A DNA stretch of 42,322 nt from an uncultured Faecalibacterium sp. (GTDB taxonomy: Bacteria; Bacillota; Clostridia; Oscillospirales; Ruminococcaceae), in NCBI GenBank assembly GCA_900540455.1, contig UQGD01000020.1:1-42322 (forward strand), in the 5' to 3' direction. The notes below the pieces were generated by a model. The model ran no database searches and was not told the origin of the DNA. It saw nothing but the letters and a program-made list of their open reading frames with translations. This document shows positions 1 through 10,082 of the stretch, one piece after another. The position numbers were made by a program, and so were the translations under genes. Within the stretch, counting starts at the first letter, position 1. Every line of letters starts with the position of its first letter.

Positions 1-178
1 ACACCCCTCTCACCCTCTGGCCCAGCGGAGCGTCCCGCTTATAGCGTGATTTTTAGAAGATGCAAAAAGTAAGAACGAGGAACGTTTTCTTCTTGCTAAA
101 GCTCCTCACAGCCCAGCCGTGCCCTTTTGTAACTTCATTATACCACCTCCCCCACTCTGGGGGCTATCCATTCCTGGT
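1..178. other. Intergenic stretch at window edge, no gene seen
   Basis: No convincing coding region is visible. The first 40 bases are C/T-rich and may be the remnant of an intergenic repeat. A TATAAT hexamer on the minus strand at 137-142 could serve a divergent gene outside the window, but I see no matching -35 box. Confidence 0.3.
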
Positions 179-237
179 GGATTTAAGCGGAATTTAAGCT
201 GGACCCCCACCTGGATTTAAGCTCGGGGGTGTATCAT
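179..237 (+). promoter_or_regulatory. Triple direct repeat and weak -10 upstream of the ABC exporter
   Basis: Three near-identical copies of GGATTTAAGC lie at 179-188, 189-199 (GGAATTTAAGC, one extra A) and 213-222, followed by a TATCAT hexamer at 232-237. The first two are tandem and the third is about 14 bases further on. The array sits directly before the exporter start, so an operator for a repressor is plausible. The regulator is not encoded in the window. Confidence 0.35.
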
Positions 238-273
238 GGGCTCAGCAAAACAGTAAAGGAGCGATGATCCCCT

Positions 274-1194
274 ATGTGCAGCACAGCGCTTGCCATTGAG
301 ACGAGAAAATTGTATAAGACCTACGGCCCCCGCAAAGTGGTGGATGGGCTGAGCCTTCATGTGCCCAAGGGCTGTGTGTATGGCTTTATCGGCCCTAACG
401 GGGCGGGCAAATCCACCACGATGAAAATGCTGCTGGGACTGGTGCGCCCCACCAGCGGCATGGTGCAGCTGCTGGGCCAGACCCTCACCCAGGACAACCG
501 CATCGAGCTGCTGGGGCATACCGGCAGCTTGATCGAGTCCCCCTCCGGCTATGCCCACCTGACAGGCCAGGAGAATCTGGCCATCCTGGCAGACCTCAAA
601 GGAGTGCCCCGAAAGGACATTGGCCGGGTGCTGGAGGTGGTGCAGCTCACCGCCGACCGGGATCGCAAGGTGGGCGGCTACTCCCTGGGCATGAAACAGC
701 GGCTGGGCATCGCAATGGCCCTGCTGGGCAGCCCGGAGCTGCTGATCCTGGACGAGCCCACCAACGGCCTGGACCCGGCTGGCATCCAGGAGATGCGGGC
801 GCTGATCGCCCAGCTGCCGGAGCGCACTGGGGCCACGGTGCTGCTGTCCAGCCACCTGCTGGGAGAGATGGAGCAGATGGCCACCCAGGTGGGCATCCTG
901 GACCATGGACGGCTTTTGTTTGAAGGCCCCCTTGCCCAGCTGCAGCAGCACAGCCGGGGCGGGTGCCGGCTGCGGACCCTCTGGCCGGAAAAAGCCTTCC
1001 CAGTCCTGGAGAGCCGGGGCCTGCCCGCCCGCCTGGATGCGGAAGGGCGGATGGAGCTGCCCCCCTTGCCGGAGGAAGCGCTGGCCGATCTGGTGCAGGC
1101 GCTGGCCGAGGCGGGGGCCGGGGTGGTGGAGCTGCATACCCGCACCAAGACCCTGGAGGAGATCTTCCTCACCCTGACCCAGTCCGAAAGCTGA
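274..1194 (+). CDS. ABC transporter ATP-binding protein, lantibiotic-immunity/ABC-2 exporter type
   Basis: The 306-residue protein is a single nucleotide-binding domain. It has Walker A GPNGAGKST at about residues 40-48, a signature YSLGMKQRLGIA and Walker B LLILDEPTNGLDP. A C-terminal extension of roughly 80 residues is typical of BcrA/LanF-type exporter ATPases. It is followed by two permeases in the same orientation (28-base gap, then 3 bases), so the three probably form one exporter for a peptide, antibiotic or lipid. The start ATG has an AAAGGAG about 12 bases upstream, which is somewhat far. The ATPase call is firm, the substrate unknown. Confidence 0.9.
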   Translation: MCSTALAIETRKLYKTYGPRKVVDGLSLHVPKGCVYGFIGPNGAGKSTTMKMLLGLVRPTSGMVQLLGQTLTQDNRIELLGHTGSLIESPSGYAHLTGQENLAILADLKGVPRKDIGRVLEVVQLTADRDRKVGGYSLGMKQRLGIAMALLGSPELLILDEPTNGLDPAGIQEMRALIAQLPERTGATVLLSSHLLGEMEQMATQVGILDHGRLLFEGPLAQLQQHSRGGCRLRTLWPEKAFPVLESRGLPARLDAEGRMELPPLPEEALADLVQALAEAGAGVVELHTRTKTLEEIFLTLTQSES

Positions 1195-1222
1195 ACACCT
1201 GCATCTGAAAGGAGCGTTTTCC

Positions 1223-1978
1223 ATGCACGATCTTTTTCGGGCCTTGTGGGCCGAGCTGCAAAAAAGCCGCCGCCGCCGGGATGGGCTGGTCTGCCTGTTG
1301 GCAGTGGCCCTGATCTGGGTGTGGGCGGGCCAGCGCCCAGAGGACCCCGCCCAGGCCGCCGATGCATACAGCCGCCTGCTGTTTGTGCTGCCCTTGGTCC
1401 ATGCTGTGGTCATGCCGGTGTCCGCTGCGGTGCTGGCCAGCCGTCTGTGGGACTGTGAGACCCGGGCCGACAGCTTCAAGCTGCTGTACACGCTGCAAAG
1501 CCGCCGAAGCTTATTTGCGGCCAAATCCCTGCTGGGGCTGGGGGAGCTTGCCCTGATTACGGGGGTGGAGGTTGCCCTGATCCCGGCAGCGGGCCGGGTC
1601 TTAGGCTTTGCCCAAAAGCTGGACGGCGCACAGCTGGTCTGGCTGCTGCTCTGTACCGGGGCGGTCAACTGTTTGTTGTTCTTTGCGGCATCCGTCCTGC
1701 TGGTATTATCACACGGGCCGATGCTGACCCTTTGCGCTGGGATGACGGCCTCCCTGACCGGGATCTTCACCGCCTATATGCCGCAGTCGGTGAGCTATCT
1801 GGTGCCCTGGGGCTACTTTATGCCCCTGAGCAGCATCCGTATGGAGTGGGACCGGCAGACCCGAATCAGCACCTATTTCAGCCGGGGCTTTGACCTGCCG
1901 CTGCTGGCCTGGACCCTGCTGCTGGCTGTGGGGCTGGCGGCAGCCTGCTGGCAGATCGTGCGAGAAAAGGAGGTATGA
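1223..1978 (+). CDS. ABC exporter permease subunit (first)
   Basis: A 251-residue hydrophobic protein with about six predicted membrane spans. It begins with a short basic cytoplasmic segment (AELQKSRRRRD), as in ABC-2/lantibiotic-immunity permeases of the LanE/LanG kind. The ribosome site AAAGGAG precedes the ATG. It follows the ATPase gene closely and stops 3 bases before the next permease, which indicates co-transcription and a heterodimeric membrane unit. Family assignment rests on hydropathy, length and context rather than a diagnostic motif. Confidence 0.8.
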   Translation: MHDLFRALWAELQKSRRRRDGLVCLLAVALIWVWAGQRPEDPAQAADAYSRLLFVLPLVHAVVMPVSAAVLASRLWDCETRADSFKLLYTLQSRRSLFAAKSLLGLGELALITGVEVALIPAAGRVLGFAQKLDGAQLVWLLLCTGAVNCLLFFAASVLLVLSHGPMLTLCAGMTASLTGIFTAYMPQSVSYLVPWGYFMPLSSIRMEWDRQTRISTYFSRGFDLPLLAWTLLLAVGLAAACWQIVREKEV

Positions 1979-1981
1979 ACC

Positions 1982-2716
1982 ATGTTGCTGCGCTGCATCC
2001 GGGCGGAGAGCCGCAAGCTCCACGCCTCGCCCGTTTGGCTGATGTTTCTGCTGCTGCCGACCCTGTCGGCAGGGTATGGGACCTTCAATTATCTGCAAAA
2101 CCTGGATATCTTGTCCGAGGGCTGGTATAGCTTGTGGACACAGCACACACTTTTTTACTCGCTGTTGTTTTTTCCGGCGCTGGTGGCTGTGTATGCGGCC
2201 TACCTCTGGCGGCTGGAACACCTGGGGCACAACTGGAACCTGCTGATGACCGCCCCTGTGCCGCGGTTCGGGGTGTTCTTTGCCAAGTTCGCGGCGGTGG
2301 TCCAGCTGGTGCTGCTGACCCAGGGGCTGACCTTTCTGCTCTACCTGCTGTGCGGCAAGGTCTTTGCCCACCTGGAGGGCTGGCCCCCGGTGGAGACCTT
2401 CTGGTTTTTGATGCGGGGGGTGCTGGGGGGACTGCCGGTGGCGGCGGCCCAGCTGCTGCTGTCCATGCTGGTGCGGGGCTTTGCCGCACCGGTGCTCTGG
2501 GCGCTGATGGGAGGCGTTGCCGGGATGCTGGCGGCCAGCCGGGGGCTGGGGCTGTGGTGGCCCTATGCCCTGATGCAGCTGGGCATGAACTCCAACCGCA
2601 GCGAGGATCTGCTCTCTGGCAGTATGGGCAGTTTTGTGCTGGCCAGCCTGGTCTGGCTTCTGGCGTTTTTGACGGCGGCGGCCTGTCTGCTGGAAAAACG
2701 GGATGTCAAGGCTTGA
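1982..2716 (+). CDS. ABC exporter permease subunit (second)
   Basis: A 244-residue polytopic membrane protein. The N-terminus (MLLRCIRAESRKLHASPVW) resembles ABC-2 permeases that protect against lantibiotics: a short amphipathic start, then spans separated by small loops. It likely pairs with the preceding permease and is energised by the ATPase at 274. The start ATG is preceded by AAGGAGG inside the end of the previous gene. The substrate cannot be read from sequence. Confidence 0.8.
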   Translation: MLLRCIRAESRKLHASPVWLMFLLLPTLSAGYGTFNYLQNLDILSEGWYSLWTQHTLFYSLLFFPALVAVYAAYLWRLEHLGHNWNLLMTAPVPRFGVFFAKFAAVVQLVLLTQGLTFLLYLLCGKVFAHLEGWPPVETFWFLMRGVLGGLPVAAAQLLLSMLVRGFAAPVLWALMGGVAGMLAASRGLGLWWPYALMQLGMNSNRSEDLLSGSMGSFVLASLVWLLAFLTAAACLLEKRDVKA

Positions 2717-2765
2717 AAATCGAAACAGAAGCGTTACGCCCACGTCACGGAATGGACACGAAATC

Positions 2766-2794
2766 TTGTTATTTTATAAAAAGGAAGGTAGAAT
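2766..2794 (+). promoter_or_regulatory. Candidate promoter of the glycosyltransferase gene
   Basis: TTGTTA at 2766-2771 and TAGAAT at 2789-2794 are separated by exactly 17 bases, in the 169-base gap between the ABC exporter and the next gene. This suggests the downstream gene has its own sigma-A-type promoter. Confidence 0.5.
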
Positions 2795-2885
2795 ATACTT
2801 GGAATACACAGTTCATAACAGAGGATATGCAGCACGGACGCTTTGCTCAGAAGCGTGGCCGGTGCAGAGAAGGGAGGCGCAGAGG

Positions 2886-3623
2886 ATGCATAAGGCGGGA
2901 CGTTGGCTGCGGCGGGCCGTGGCGGTGCTGCTGGCAGCGGTACTGGCTGCAGTGCTGCTGGCAGGGGGCTGGTTTGGCTTGCAAGGCTGGCAGATGTACC
3001 GCCGGGCGATCCAGACGACGCCGATCCAGGGGATGTATCAGCAGATCCAGCAGCGGGGCGATTTTGCAGGCTGCGGGCAGCTTCCGCCCTTGTATCTGCA
3101 GGCGGTGATCTCGGTGGAGGACCGCCGGTTTGAAAGCCACCCCGGTATCGATCTGGTGGCTATTGGCCGGGCGCTGGTGACCAATCTCCGCACCCGAAGC
3201 CTAGCCGAAGGCGGCAGCACCATCACCCAGCAGCTGGCCAAAAATGAGCTGTTTACACAAGAAAAACAACTGACCCGCAAGGCAGCAGAGGTGTTTGCGG
3301 CGTTTGCGCTGGAGCGCACCTATACAAAGCAGCAGATCCTGGAGATGTATGTCAACACGATCTATTTTGGCAGCGGCTACTATGGCATCCATGATGCGGC
3401 GCAAGGATATTTTGGCTGTGAGCCCAGCCAGCTGGCGGACTGGCAGGCGGTGATGCTGGCGGGGCTGCCTAATGCACCTTCGGCCTATTCGCCGGATAAA
3501 AGCCCGCAGCTGGCGCTGGAGCGCACGCGGGCGGTGCTGCGCCGCATGGCAGACCATGGGACCATTACCCTGGACCGGGCTGCAGAGCTGGCACAGCAGG
3601 CAGAAAATGAATATGGCAGATAA
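2886..3623 (+). CDS. Monofunctional peptidoglycan glycosyltransferase (GT51)
   Basis: This protein polymerises lipid II into glycan strands at the outer face of the membrane. The chosen ATG at 2886 (245 residues) has GGGAGG about 10 bases upstream and gives a basic N-terminus, then one membrane anchor (AVAVLLAAVLAAVLLAGGW). An upstream in-frame start at 2703 would add 61 unlikely residues. GT51 motifs are all present: the catalytic-Glu motif EDRRFESHPGID, GGSTITQQLAKN, RKAAEVFAAFALE, and a QQILEMYVNTIYFGSGYYG segment. There is no transpeptidase domain, so it resembles MtgA-type enzymes rather than class A penicillin-binding proteins. Confidence 0.92.
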   Translation: MHKAGRWLRRAVAVLLAAVLAAVLLAGGWFGLQGWQMYRRAIQTTPIQGMYQQIQQRGDFAGCGQLPPLYLQAVISVEDRRFESHPGIDLVAIGRALVTNLRTRSLAEGGSTITQQLAKNELFTQEKQLTRKAAEVFAAFALERTYTKQQILEMYVNTIYFGSGYYGIHDAAQGYFGCEPSQLADWQAVMLAGLPNAPSAYSPDKSPQLALERTRAVLRRMADHGTITLDRAAELAQQAENEYGR

Positions 3624-3651
3624 GGGGCAAGCTCCCCTGAAATGCGTTTTT

Positions 3652-3684
3652 GACCGGCTGGTGCGGATGCGCCAGCCGGTCTTT
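3652..3684 (+). terminator. Terminator after the glycosyltransferase gene
   Basis: A perfect 10-bp stem, GACCGGCTGG at 3652-3661 with CCAGCCGGTC at 3672-3681, is followed by TTT. It lies about 30 bases after the stop codon. The T-run is short. Confidence 0.65.
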
Positions 3685-4048
3685 GCGTGGTGCAGATCTT
3701 ACCGTTTCTGGAAAAAGGCCGGAACGGGGCAGCAGGGAGATAAGCCTGTTTTATGCGGCAGAGAACAGCGGACAGCGGGCAAGGCAGGCGGGCGCTGGAC
3801 TGCGGCGTGTTCCCAGTGTGCAGAGCATGAAGTGAAAAAGATTTTCATTTTGTCGAAAAGCCGGTGCAGGGGTCGAAAAACGAAAGTATACAACAAGCAC
3901 AAAAGCATGACCATGGTGGGGCGGCAAATTGCATAATCTGCACGATGGTTGCACACTTATGCAGAATTGTCTTGGATTACAAAAAGAGGAAGCATAAGCC
4001 TGGGGAATGTTATGAAAAACTGACAAAATACTGCCTTTATTATTGTTG
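3685..4048. other. Long intergenic stretch upstream of the mgl promoter
   Basis: No gene is convincing here. The only structure I see is an inverted repeat TGCATAA (3930-3936) / TTATGCA (3957-3963), with TGCA repeats between the arms. It could be an operator or a short hairpin. Composition becomes AT-rich toward the mgl promoter. Confidence 0.35.
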
Positions 4049-4087
4049 AATTGTTCTATTGCGGACAATTTTTAACATGGTTATAAT
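4049..4087 (+). promoter_or_regulatory. mgl operon promoter with overlapping operator-like palindrome
   Basis: TTGCGG (4059-4064) and TATAAT (4082-4087) are separated by 17 bases, making a good sigma-A promoter. An inverted repeat, AATTGTTC (4049-4056) / GGACAATT (4063-4070), matches at 7 of 8 positions and spans the -35 box, where a bound repressor would block polymerase. The leader to the mglB start is about 70 bases. Confidence 0.7.
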
Positions 4088-4163
4088 AAAACCAGACCTT
4101 ACAGGTGCGGCCTTATGCGCACCTAAGGCGTTTGTTGTGATATGTATGAAGGAGAACACTATT

Positions 4164-5207
4164 ATGAAAATGATTTCGCGTCGTGACTTCCTGAAAGCTT
4201 CCGCTGTGGTCGGCGCCGCTGCTGCAATGACTGCCTGTGGTGGTTCTTCCAGCTCCACCGCTGCTTCTTCCGTGGCATCTTCTGCCGCTGCCAGCTCCGC
4301 CGCTGCTTCTGGTTCTGCTAACATCGGCGTGTGCATTTACCAGTTCGCTGATAACTTCATGACCCTGTACCGCACCGACCTGGAGGAGTACCTGACCGAT
4401 ATGGGCTACTCCGTTACCATCGTGGACGGCAAGAACGACCAGAACACCCAGACCGAGCAGATCAACACCTTCCTGCAGCAGGGTGTCAACGTCCTGGTCA
4501 TCAACCCTGTGCAGACCACCTCTGCTCAGACCATTGTGGATACCGTGTCTCCTACCGGCACCCCCATCGTCTTCATCAACCGCGAGCCTGAGAAGGCTGT
4601 GCTGGACAGCTACGCTGGCAAGTGCTGCTACGTTGGTGCAGACGCACGTCAGTCCGGTACCTACCAGGGCGAGCTGATCCTGGAGACCGAGACCAAGGGC
4701 GATATCAACGGCGACGGCAAGGTTACTTACATTATGTGCAAGGGCGACCCCGAGAACATCGACGCTCAGTACCGCACCGAGTACTCCATCAAGGCTCTGA
4801 CCGATGCCGGCATGGAAGTGGAGTGCCTGTACGAGTACCTGGATAACTGGGATCAGACTATGGCACAGCAGGACGTTGCAAACGCCCTGGCACAGTACGG
4901 CGACAAGATCGAGGTCGTCTTCTGCAACAACGATGCTATGGCTCTGGGCGCTCTGCAGTCCCTGCAGCAGGCTGGCCGCACCGTGGGCAAGGATGTCTAC
5001 CTGGTGGGCGTCGATGCTCTGTCTGAGGCTGTGCAGAACGTTGTGGACGGCAACATGACCGGTACCGTGCTGAACGACGACGTTGGCCAGGCTACCGCAG
5101 CTGCAGATGCTACCAAGCTGTATGTGGATGGCAAGGATGTCGAGCAGTACTACTGGGTCGACTACGTCAAGGTCACCAAGGAGAATGCCGCTGAGTACCT
5201 GAAGTAA
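4164..5207 (+). CDS. mglB: Galactose/methyl-galactoside-type ABC substrate-binding lipoprotein
   Basis: The extracellular sugar-binding component of the importer encoded with mglA and mglC. The start at 4164 has AAGGAG upstream. The 347-residue product opens with a twin-arginine-like SRRDFLK, a hydrophobic stretch and a lipobox MTAC (Cys25), followed by a Ser/Ala-rich linker. The mature part is a periplasmic-binding-protein type 1 fold, beginning NIGVCIYQFADNFM and containing the hinge-region VVFCNNDAMALGALQSL typical of MglB/RbsB proteins. Galactose specificity is inferred from overall resemblance to MglB and gene order; another hexose remains possible. Confidence 0.85.
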   Translation: MKMISRRDFLKASAVVGAAAAMTACGGSSSSTAASSVASSAAASSAAASGSANIGVCIYQFADNFMTLYRTDLEEYLTDMGYSVTIVDGKNDQNTQTEQINTFLQQGVNVLVINPVQTTSAQTIVDTVSPTGTPIVFINREPEKAVLDSYAGKCCYVGADARQSGTYQGELILETETKGDINGDGKVTYIMCKGDPENIDAQYRTEYSIKALTDAGMEVECLYEYLDNWDQTMAQQDVANALAQYGDKIEVVFCNNDAMALGALQSLQQAGRTVGKDVYLVGVDALSEAVQNVVDGNMTGTVLNDDVGQATAAADATKLYVDGKDVEQYYWVDYVKVTKENAAEYLK

Positions 5208-5291
5208 GGGACAAAGGCGGAACACCCGCTTTTTACCCTTTCGCAAGTGGATTGTGCAGTTGATCCATAGGGCTTCGTAAAAAGCTTTCGG

Positions 5292-5334
5292 GCGCGTGCG
5301 TGCGAGAAAACTGCTTTCTCGGCGCACGCGCTTT
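5292..5334 (+). terminator. Attenuator-like hairpin between mglB and mglA
   Basis: A GCGCGTGCG / CGCACGCGC stem (5292-5300 with 5323-5331), extended by an inner GAGAAA/TTTCTC pairing, is followed by TTTA. It lies in the 185-base gap between mglB and mglA. It probably causes partial termination or protects the 3' end of mglB mRNA, raising binding protein over transporter, as known for other binding-protein operons. Confidence 0.6.
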
Positions 5335-5392
5335 ATGCTGACTGCACATCTCCACCGCGGCACTATCAATAAAAAGGAGGCTCTGCGGAACA

Positions 5393-6934
<1,542 letters not shown>

Positions 6935-6953
6935 ATAAGGAGGCTGTCTAATC

Positions 6954-7952
6954 GTGGAAGCTACCAAAAAATTGAACGCCAGAGCGGTGAAGAAATGGAT
7001 GGGGGACAACGCCATCGTTGTGCTGATGCTGATCGTATCCCTGGTCGTGGGCATCATCCACCCCAACTTCTTTGCACCCACTAATATCATCAACCTGCTC
7101 AAGAACGTTTCCATCCGTTACATCATCGCCCTGGGTATCTCCGGCTGCTTGATCACCACCGGCAACGACCTGTCTGCTGGCCGTGTGGCAGGCTTCGCTG
7201 CCTGTCTGGCCTGTATCTTTGCCCAGACCGAAGGCGCTGCTGGCAAGTTCTACGCCAATCTGCCCACCCTGCCCACCCCGGTGGTCTTCCTGCTGGTCAT
7301 CGCCATCTGCGCAGTCGTTGGTCTGTGCAACGGCCTGGTGGTCTCTTACCTGAAGGTGCAGCCCTTTATTGCTACGCTGGGTATGCAGCAGGTGGTGTAC
7401 GGTATCTGCCTGGTGTACACCGGCGGTACCCCCATCGGCTCCCTGAACAAGGGCTTTACCTCTCTGGCCATTGACACCTTCCTGGGCATCCCCGTGCTGA
7501 TCTGGATCGCCCTGATCGTGGCTCTGTGCTTCTGGTTCCTGTACAACAAGACTCGTCACGGCAAGTACATGTACGCCATCGGCGGCAACGAAGCTGCTGC
7601 TGAGGTGGCCGGTGTCAACGTTACCGCTACCAAGATCCGCATCTACATCCTGGCTTCCTGCATGTTTGGTCTGGCAGGCTGCCTGATGGCTGCTAAGTCC
7701 GGCGGCGCTTCGGTCAACACCGCTATGGGTTATGAGCTGGACGCTATCGCAGCCTGCACCATCGGCGGCGTTTCCACCACCGGCGGCGTGGGCACTGTGC
7801 CCGGCATTCTGGTGGGCGTGGGCGTCTTTGAGCTGATGAAGGTCGCCCTGCAGTTCATGAACGTCAACTCCTCTTACACCTACATCGTCCAGGGCTTGGT
7901 CATCATCGTGGCTGTGGCCATTGATATCCGCAAGTATCTGGCAAAGAAGTGA
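6954..7952 (+). CDS. mglC: Galactose-type sugar ABC transporter permease
   Basis: A 332-residue polytopic membrane protein of the MglC/RbsC family with about ten spans. Typical segments include GNDLSAGRVAGFAA near residue 70 and YAIGGNEAAAEVAGVNV near 205. The start is GTG, with AAGGAGG (6937-6943) 10 bases upstream and only 19 bases after mglA, so the genes are co-transcribed. It forms the membrane channel of the importer. Confidence 0.92.
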   Translation: MEATKKLNARAVKKWMGDNAIVVLMLIVSLVVGIIHPNFFAPTNIINLLKNVSIRYIIALGISGCLITTGNDLSAGRVAGFAACLACIFAQTEGAAGKFYANLPTLPTPVVFLLVIAICAVVGLCNGLVVSYLKVQPFIATLGMQQVVYGICLVYTGGTPIGSLNKGFTSLAIDTFLGIPVLIWIALIVALCFWFLYNKTRHGKYMYAIGGNEAAAEVAGVNVTATKIRIYILASCMFGLAGCLMAAKSGGASVNTAMGYELDAIAACTIGGVSTTGGVGTVPGILVGVGVFELMKVALQFMNVNSSYTYIVQGLVIIVAVAIDIRKYLAKK

Positions 7953-7971
7953 TCCTTCGCTGATCAAAACC

Positions 7972-8002
7972 AAGAGCCGCTCCGTTTGGAGCGGCTCTTT
8001 TT
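7972..8002 (+). terminator. mgl operon terminator
   Basis: A 12-bp perfect stem, AAGAGCCGCTCC (7972-7983) / GGAGCGGCTCTT (7988-7999), with a GTTT loop ends in a run of T residues, 20 bases after the mglC stop. Confidence 0.92.
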
Positions 8003-8006
8003 ATAA

Positions 8007-8057
8007 GCAAACCAGCTGCATCAGAGCTTCTCCGATGCAGCCGGTTTCTGCTTTTTT
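8007..8057 (+). terminator. Second hairpin with T-run between convergent genes
   Basis: GCAAACCAGCTGCATC (8007-8022) pairs with GATGCAGCCGGTTTCTGC (8034-8051) with small mismatches and is followed by six T residues (8052-8057). It backs up the mgl terminator and may also end the convergent minus-strand gene, although the minus-strand T-run is poor. Confidence 0.65.
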
Positions 8058-8373
8058 AGCCCCCGAACAGGCCAAAGAAACTGATATGGTTGATGCCCAG
8101 GAACAAAAACAGCACGATCAAGCCCAGCAGCACCCCGATCAGGATATCCATCTGATGGACACTGAGGGGAAAGCGGTCGTACAGCTTCTCTTTCGGGTTG
8201 ACAAAATGGGGGTCGCCGTTGTCCAGCAGCTTATGCTGCGGCTCCTGCCCGGCCTGTGCAGCCCGCTGGGCGTCCAGTGCGGCTTGCTGCCGGGCCAGTT
8301 CGGCTTCCTTGGCAGCCAGCGCTGCCTCCCGCCGGGCAAGCTCGGCTTCTCGGTTGGTCTGTGGTTCGCTCAT
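8056..8373 (-). CDS. Small coiled-coil protein with one C-terminal membrane span
   Basis: A 105-residue protein of unknown function. Residues 7-44 are an Ala/Glu/Arg/Gln-rich heptad-like region (AELARREAALAAKEAEL) expected to form a coiled coil. A short linker follows, then a hydrophobic helix near residues 77-98 (MDILIGVLLGLIVLFLFLGI) at the C-terminus. The ATG is preceded by GGAGGGAAAA. Topology suggests a cytoplasmic coiled coil tethered to the membrane. I do not recognise a named family. Confidence 0.75.
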   Translation of the reverse strand: MSEPQTNREAELARREAALAAKEAELARQQAALDAQRAAQAGQEPQHKLLDNGDPHFVNPKEKLYDRFPLSVHQMDILIGVLLGLIVLFLFLGINHISFFGLFGG

Positions 8374-8512
8374 AGTCTGTTTTCCTCCCTGCTCATGGGG
8401 CTGTTGCTCACCCTTTCAGTGTATCACATAAATAGGAACAGAACAAGGTGGGACTCTGGCCCGCAGGCGGGGGAAAGGGGCGGGCGCCTGCCCGTGCTGG
8501 GACCGATGCGAT

Positions 8513-8550
8513 AAAAACAAATGGCCTGTGCTTTCGCACAGGCCATTTTG
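8513..8550 (-). terminator. Terminator of the purine permease gene
   Basis: ATGGCCTGTG (8521-8530) and CACAGGCCAT (8537-8546) form a perfect 10-bp stem with a CTTTCG loop. On the minus strand it is followed by a T-rich tract (TTGTTTTTAT). It lies downstream of the permease stop. Confidence 0.8.
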
Positions 8551-8606
8551 AAAAGGGGGGCTGCCCCGCTTTTTCTCGCAAAAAGTGGGGAGATGCTGTG
8601 GTATCC

Positions 8607-9977
8607 TTATAGCAGCACGTACTTCAGGATGAACATCACAGTCAGCACATACATCAGGGGGCTGATCTTCTTCTCCTTAGCCTTGCCGCTGATCAGGTTG
8701 AGCAGAGTCCAGGAGATGACGCCGATGGCGATGCCCTCAGAGATGCTGTATGCCAGAGGCATTGCGGCAATGGTCAGGAAGGCGGGGATGCCGTCGCAGG
8801 GATCGTTGAAGTCGATCTTAGCAGCGGAGCCCATCATGTAGAAGCCCACGATGATCAGAGCCGGTGCAGTGGCAAAGGAGGGGATGGTCAGGAACAGGGG
8901 GCTGAACACGATGGCCAGCAGGAACAGAACGCCGGTGGTCATAGCGGTCAGGCCGGTGCGGCCGCCCTCGGTCACGCCGGAGGCGCTCTCCACATAGGTG
9001 GTGGTGGTGGAAGTGCCGAACACAGCGCCCACGCTGGTGGCCACAGCATCGGCCATCAGTGCGCCCTTGATGCGGGGCAGCTTGCCGTCCTTGTCCAGCA
9101 TATCGGCCTTGGAAGCCACGCCGATCAGGGTGCCCAGGGTGTCGAACAGGTCAACAAACAGGAAGGAGAACATCACGGCGAAGAAGTCCAGCGGGTGGAT
9201 GGAGCTGAAGTCCATCTTGAACACCTGGCCGAAGGTCTTGCCGAAGGAAGAAAAGTCGAAGCTGATAAAGGCGGTGGGAATCACAGAGTACATGCCCAGC
9301 TCAGGGTTGGGGATGTACAGGCCCACCAGCTCGCAGACGATGCCCAGGCCCCAGGTGATCAGGATGCCGTACAGGATGCCGCCCTTGACCTTTTTCACCA
9401 GCATGACGGCGGTGATCAGCACACCGATCAGGGTGAGGATGGCGCCGATGCCCACGCTGTTGAAGGTCTCGCCCTTAAAGTGCTGGTAGCTCACCAGGGT
9501 AGAGCTGTTGTCCACGATGAGCTTGGCGTTCTGCAGGCCAACAAAGGCCACAAACAGGCCGATGCCCACGCTGACAGCGGATTTCAGGGTCATGGGGATG
9601 GCGTTGAAGATGCCCTCGCGGACGTTGGTCAGGGACAGTACGATGAACACCAGGCCCTCCACAAAGACGGCCATCAGGGCGACCTGCCAGCTGTAACCCA
9701 TGGTCAGCACCACGGTGTAGGCAAAGTAAGCGTTCAGGCCCATGCCGGGGGCCAGCGCAAAGGGGTAGTTGGCCATCAGGGCCATCAGGGCGGTGCCCAC
9801 AAAGGCCGCCAGAGAGGTGGCGATCAGCACAGCGTTGGCATCCATACCGGCAGCAGACAGGATGTTGGGGTTGACCGCAAGGATGTAAGCCATGGTCATG
9901 AAGGTGGTGATACCTGCCATGATCTCGGTTTTTGCATCGGTGCGGTTCGCTTTCAGATGAAAGACTTTCTCGAGCAT
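8607..9977 (-). CDS. NCS2-family (AzgA type) hypoxanthine/guanine/adenine permease
   Basis: A 456-residue membrane protein with the AzgA/PbuG signature. It opens with a conserved cytoplasmic start (TDAKTEIMAGITTFMTMAYI) and contains NPNILSAAGM, ALAPGMGLNAYFAYTVV and ESASGVTEGGRTGLTA, the latter two being substrate-region motifs of the family. It probably imports purine bases with protons. The start ATG at 9977 has AGGAGG upstream. It is monocistronic, with terminators on both sides and TTGTATACAA-type sites around its promoter. Family is firm; the exact base transported is not. Confidence 0.92.
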   Translation of the reverse strand: MLEKVFHLKANRTDAKTEIMAGITTFMTMAYILAVNPNILSAAGMDANAVLIATSLAAFVGTALMALMANYPFALAPGMGLNAYFAYTVVLTMGYSWQVALMAVFVEGLVFIVLSLTNVREGIFNAIPMTLKSAVSVGIGLFVAFVGLQNAKLIVDNSSTLVSYQHFKGETFNSVGIGAILTLIGVLITAVMLVKKVKGGILYGILITWGLGIVCELVGLYIPNPELGMYSVIPTAFISFDFSSFGKTFGQVFKMDFSSIHPLDFFAVMFSFLFVDLFDTLGTLIGVASKADMLDKDGKLPRIKGALMADAVATSVGAVFGTSTTTTYVESASGVTEGGRTGLTAMTTGVLFLLAIVFSPLFLTIPSFATAPALIIVGFYMMGSAAKIDFNDPCDGIPAFLTIAAMPLAYSISEGIAIGVISWTLLNLISGKAKEKKISPLMYVLTVMFILKYVLL

Positions 9978-10008
9978 AGATTCCTCCTAATGACTCGCTC
10001 AGCGGGCA

Positions 10009-10018
10009 ATGTATACAA
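10009..10018. promoter_or_regulatory. TGTATACA operator-like site in the purine permease leader
   Basis: ATGTATACAA contains the palindrome TGTATACA. It lies about 30 bases upstream of the permease start, downstream of the candidate promoter. It matches 9 of 10 bases of the second site at 10181-10190. Confidence 0.45.
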
Positions 10019-10082
10019 GCCGCAGTCCCGCTGGAAAAAAGCTTTCTCGCAGTCATTTGACCGCGAGGAACGAACAAAGCCT

